Shown here: piece after piece, positions 5,582 to 8,229 of the stretch
Position numbering within the stretch: the stretch's first letter is position 1
Layout of the letters: each line of letters opens with the position of its first letter
Origin: an uncultured Caryophanales bacterium
GTDB lineage: Bacteria > Bacillota_I > Bacilli_A > Acholeplasmatales > Anaeroplasmataceae
Direction: 5' to 3'
DNA: 8,229 nucleotides
Assembly: GCA_937885165.1 (NCBI GenBank)
Contig: CAKZZJ010000112.1
Location: forward strand, 1 to 8,229
Program-made: the position numbers and the translations under genes
Notes under the pieces: generated by a model
What the model was told of the DNA's origin: nothing
The model's database searches: none
Seen by the model: the letters and a program-made list of their open reading frames with translations, nothing else

Positions 5582-6949
5582 ATGTTTAAAAAGATTTTAA
5601 TTGCCAACAGAGGAGAAATAGCTGTAAGAATAATAAGAGCTTGTAAAGAACTTGGTATAAAAAGTGTAGCTGTTTATTCAAAAGCAGATAAGGACGCACT
5701 TCATAAACAGCTTGCAAGCGAAACTGTATGTATCGGAGAAGCATTGCCACAGGATTCATATTTAAATGTTGAAAGAATTATTTCTGCAGCACTATCTACA
5801 GGCTGTGATGCAATACACCCTGGTTTTGGTTTTTTATCTGAAAATCCGGAATTTGCAAGAATGGTTGAGAAGTGTGGCTTAACATTTATTGGTCCTAACC
5901 CTGAAGTAATGGAAAAAATGGGCAATAAGGCTATGGCTATAAAATCAATGATTGATGCAGGTATTCCTATAGTACCTGGTTCACATAAGGCTGTAGATAA
6001 AGATGAAGCCAAAAAAATAGCTGATGAAATAGGTTATCCAGTTTTGATTAAAGCCTCAATGGGAGGTGGCGGAAAAGGTATAAGACTTGTAAAAATCAAA
6101 GGTGATTTTGATTATTTATATAATGAAGCTAAAGAAGAAGCCATAAAATATTTTTCAAATGGTGAAATATATATTGAAAAATATATTGAATCCCCTAGAC
6201 ATATTGAAGTACAGGTAATGTGTGATAAACATGGTAATGTCGTTCATTTATTTGAAAGAAATTGCTCACTTCAAAGAAGAAACCAGAAGATGGTTGAAGA
6301 AGCTCCTTGCCAGTCAATATCTAATGACCTTAAGAATAAATTATATACATCTGCCGTAAAAGCTTGTAAGGCAGTAGGATATGATAGTGTAGGCACTATC
6401 GAGTTTTTAGTTGATAAAAATGAAAATTATTATTTTATCGAAATGAATACCCGTATACAGGTAGAACATTCTGTTACCGAAGAAGTTACAGGTATTGATA
6501 TCGTAAAAAATATGATTAAGATTGCATATGGATTGAAACTTCCATATAAGCAAGAAGATATAACATTAAATGGTTATGCGATAGAATGCAGAATCACAGC
6601 TGAGGATATGAATAATAATTTTTCACCATCACCAGGTAAAATTGAATTTATGCATGTACCAGGCGGTATGGGAGTAAGAATTGATTCAGCAGTATATAGT
6701 GGATATCAGATTCCACCATATTATGATTCAATGATTTTAAAATTGATAATATCTGGTAAGACAAGACTTGAATGTATAAGAAAGATGCGTGCCTCACTTG
6801 AAGAATTAATCATTGATGGTATTCCTACTACAACAGAATTCCATTATGTCTTATCCTTCCATCCTACATTTATTTTGGGTAACTATGATACTAAATTTAT
6901 TGAAGAATTTTTAAAGGAGTTGACTTTAAATGCCAAACTCATTCGATAA
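5582..6949 (+). CDS. accC: Biotin carboxylase subunit of acetyl-CoA carboxylase (AccC)
   Basis: An ATP-grasp enzyme that carboxylates the biotin on AccB using ATP and bicarbonate. Its 455 residues match the roughly 450 of the stand-alone subunit, and no biotinyl or carboxyltransferase domain is attached, so it is not pyruvate or propionyl-CoA carboxylase. Motifs: KILIANRGEIAVRIIRA at the start, HPGFGFLSEN (79-88), the glycine loop MGGGGKG (160-166), QRRNQKMVEEAP with Lys236, catalytic acids Glu274 and Glu287, Arg291 in MNTRIQVEH, and ECRITAED with Arg337. Asn234 replaces the His found in E. coli (RRHQK). The gene starts two bases after accB, and its last 20 bases overlap accD in another frame, so the two are probably co-translated. 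Confidence 0.97.
   Translation: MFKKILIANRGEIAVRIIRACKELGIKSVAVYSKADKDALHKQLASETVCIGEALPQDSYLNVERIISAALSTGCDAIHPGFGFLSENPEFARMVEKCGLTFIGPNPEVMEKMGNKAMAIKSMIDAGIPIVPGSHKAVDKDEAKKIADEIGYPVLIKASMGGGGKGIRLVKIKGDFDYLYNEAKEEAIKYFSNGEIYIEKYIESPRHIEVQVMCDKHGNVVHLFERNCSLQRRNQKMVEEAPCQSISNDLKNKLYTSAVKACKAVGYDSVGTIEFLVDKNENYYFIEMNTRIQVEHSVTEEVTGIDIVKNMIKIAYGLKLPYKQEDITLNGYAIECRITAEDMNNNFSPSPGKIEFMHVPGGMGVRIDSAVYSGYQIPPYYDSMILKLIISGKTRLECIRKMRASLEELIIDGIPTTTEFHYVLSFHPTFILGNYDTKFIEEFLKELTLNAKLIR
6913..6919 (+). promoter_or_regulatory. Ribosome binding site of accD inside the accC coding region
   Basis: AAAGGAG lies within the last codons of accC, ten bases before the accD ATG at 6930. It supports the start that gives a 20-base overlap with accC rather than a later one. 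Confidence 0.7.
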
Positions 6950-7802
6950 GAGAAAAGAAGAACTGAGCGAATTTAGTGATGTTTTGGAAAAACTGCATAT
7001 AAAAGAAAAAGAAAAGCCTACTCCAGCCCATCAAATACCAACTGATTTAGTAACTAAATGTCCTAAATGTGGTAAATTCTTAATCAACGAAGAATTAAAA
7101 AAGAATTTATATTTATGTAGTGGCTGTAATTATCATTTTAGGATTTCACCTAAAGAAAGATTAGATGAAATTACTGATTCATATGAAATATTATTTAATG
7201 ATTTAGAAGAAAAATATCTTGATTTTCCTGATTATAAAGAAAAATTAGAAACTGCAAGAAAAGATACCAATGAAGATGAAGCAATAACCACAGTGAAAGC
7301 TAAAATAAATGGCATAGATGTTTATATCGGTGTAATGAATAGCTTTTTTATGATGGGTTCTATGGGTAGTGTTTTAGGTATGAAGGTTGTTAAACTTGCT
7401 GAAAAAGCGATGGAAGATAATTTACCTTTAATAATTTTTTCAGCATCGGGAGGAGCCCGTATGCAAGAAGGTGTAATATCATTAGTCCAAATGGCTAAAA
7501 CATCAGCTGCTATCGCCAAATTTAAGGAAAAAGGACTTTATATATCTATACTTACTGATCCAACATTCGGTGGTGTTACTGCCTCTTTTGCATCCCTTGC
7601 CGATATTACATTATCAGAACCAAACGCTTTGATTGGCTTTGCAGGTAAAAGAGTAATTGAATCAACAATTAAAGAAGTATTACCAAAAGAATTTCAAACA
7701 TCAGAATTCAATTTGGAAAAAGGTTATATAGATAAAATAGTTTCAAGAAAGGATTTAAAAGAAACTTTAACTTTAATATTAAAGCTTCATGGTTATAAAT
7801 AA
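6930..7802 (+). CDS. accD: Acetyl-CoA carboxylase carboxyltransferase subunit beta (AccD)
   Basis: With AccA it moves the carboxyl group from carboxybiotin to acetyl-CoA, giving malonyl-CoA. It has 290 residues, the normal bacterial length. A four-cysteine zinc ribbon sits near the N-terminus: Cys44, Cys47, Cys63 and Cys66, read as CPKCGK and CSGCNYHF. The crotonase-type carboxyltransferase core follows, with SASGGARMQEG (171-181) and DPTFGGVTASFASLAD (210-225), both typical of AccD. The first 35 residues are charged and variable. The ATG at 6930 lies inside accC and has its own ribosome site. The stop overlaps the accA start by one base (TAATG), which fits the equal amounts of both subunits needed for the alpha2-beta2 complex. 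Confidence 0.97.
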   Translation: MPNSFDKRKEELSEFSDVLEKLHIKEKEKPTPAHQIPTDLVTKCPKCGKFLINEELKKNLYLCSGCNYHFRISPKERLDEITDSYEILFNDLEEKYLDFPDYKEKLETARKDTNEDEAITTVKAKINGIDVYIGVMNSFFMMGSMGSVLGMKVVKLAEKAMEDNLPLIIFSASGGARMQEGVISLVQMAKTSAAIAKFKEKGLYISILTDPTFGGVTASFASLADITLSEPNALIGFAGKRVIESTIKEVLPKEFQTSEFNLEKGYIDKIVSRKDLKETLTLILKLHGYK

Positions 7803-8229
7803 TGAGTAATTTTGAAGAAAACAGAATTAAAATTAAAGAATTAGAACAAGAAAAGCTTCAATTAGATCCTGATTCTTTAGAATTTAAAAATCTAGATAAT
7901 GAATTAAAAAAATTATATAAAGAAACTTATTCAAATTTATCTCACTGGGAAAAGGTTTTGATTGCTAGAAGTGATGATAGACCTAAAGCATCTTCTTTAA
8001 TTAAAAAATTATTGACTGATTTTATTGAATTTCATGGTGATGAATATTACGCAGATGATAAATCAATCATCGCCGGTATTGGTTTTTTAAAAGATATGCC
8101 CATAACCTTGCTTGCCCAAGCTAAAGGTAAAGATTTAAATGATTCTTTAAAGAGAAATTTCGGTATGACTTCTCCTGAAGGTTTTAGAAAAACCCTAAGA
8201 CTTGCTAAAGAAGCAGAAAAATTTGCAAG
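7802..8229 (+). CDS. accA: Acetyl-CoA carboxylase carboxyltransferase subunit alpha (AccA), 3' end outside window
   Basis: The frame is open from the ATG at 7802 to the window end, giving the first 142 residues of a protein usually about 260-320 long. The N-terminal 45 residues are Lys/Glu-rich and probably helical, as in other AccA proteins. Clear family matches follow: LSHWEKVLIARSDDRP (46-61), TDFIEFHGD (72-80), GIGFL, and KRNFGMTSPEGFRKTLRLA (117-135), where the usual form is RRNFGM..PEGYRKALRL. AccA binds acetyl-CoA and forms the carboxyltransferase with AccD. The coupled start (TAATG) with accD fixes the beginning. The cut at 8229 is the window edge, not a truncation of the gene. Confidence 0.96.
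   Translation, partial: MSNFEENRIKIKELEQEKLQLDPDSLEFKNLDNELKKLYKETYSNLSHWEKVLIARSDDRPKASSLIKKLLTDFIEFHGDEYYADDKSIIAGIGFLKDMPITLLAQAKGKDLNDSLKRNFGMTSPEGFRKTLRLAKEAEKFA

Larger units (their letters stand above)
615..8229 (+). other. Single probable operon: KS-KS, fabG, fabZ, flavoprotein, ACP, accB, accC, accD, accA
   Basis: All nine genes lie on one strand. Junctions in order are a 1-base gap, 1-base overlap, 9-base gap, 1-base overlap, 1-base gap, 2-base gap, 20-base overlap and 1-base overlap. No space remains for internal promoters or terminators outside coding sequence. The order places acyl-chain enzymes first and malonyl-CoA production last. The ACP portion at 345-557 probably belongs to the same unit, upstream of the hairpin. 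Confidence 0.85.

Noticed and set aside
5701..6012. Open frame of 103 codons on the minus strand within accC
   Set aside because: It lies wholly opposite a well-conserved accC region with no independent support.
5582..6949. Pyruvate or propionyl-CoA carboxylase instead of AccC
   Set aside because: The length is that of a single biotin carboxylase subunit, and separate accB, accD and accA genes are directly adjacent.
1..8229. CRISPR array, tRNA or rRNA gene, insertion sequence or inverted terminal repeats
   Set aside because: No spaced direct repeats, tRNA-like cloverleaf region, transposase coding or matching ends were seen; nearly all of the window is coding.

Overview
The window comes from a low-GC bacterium, most likely a Firmicutes/Bacillota-type organism. 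Evidence is the AT-rich coding sequence (about 30% GC in the stretch counted by hand), strong AGGAGG-like ribosome binding sites, TGG used for Trp with ordinary stop codons (so not the mycoplasma code), and tight end-to-start gene packing. I cannot name a genus. All supported genes are on the + strand.

Region 1 (1-557) is one open frame that joins two unrelated proteins. The first part (3 to about 344) is the middle of NadC, quinolinate phosphoribosyltransferase. The rest (about 345-557) is an acyl carrier protein (ACP) missing its first residues. GC falls from about 39% to about 30% at the join (hand count). Both partners are cut inside their folds, so this is most simply a chimeric join (assembly or recombination) rather than a working fusion protein. 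The ACP half belongs with what follows. A small hairpin with a T-rich tail (568-597) separates it from the next gene.

Region 2 (615-5125) is a fatty-acid or polyketide-type elongation module. In order it holds a 787-residue double ketosynthase (active first half, apparently dead second half), a FabG ketoreductase, a FabZ dehydratase, a flavodoxin-fold flavoprotein with a four-cysteine iron-sulfur motif, and a second ACP.

Region 3 (5127-8229) is a complete acetyl-CoA carboxylase set, accB-accC-accD-accA, with accA cut by the window end. It makes malonyl-CoA, the extender unit for region 2.

From 615 onward the genes are spaced by 9 bases or fewer, or overlap by 1-20 bases, so they almost certainly form one translationally coupled operon: malonyl-CoA supply, condensation, ketoreduction and dehydration on ACPs. 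No recognisable enoyl reductase (FabI/FabK/FabL/FabV), FabD, FabH or phosphopantetheinyl transferase lies in the window. The two unusual points are the ketosynthase/chain-length-factor-like fusion and the iron-sulfur flavoprotein placed where an enoyl reductase might be expected. Either this is the organism's main FAS II operon with an unconventional final reduction, or it is a dedicated system making unsaturated/polyene acyl chains. The sequence alone does not decide.
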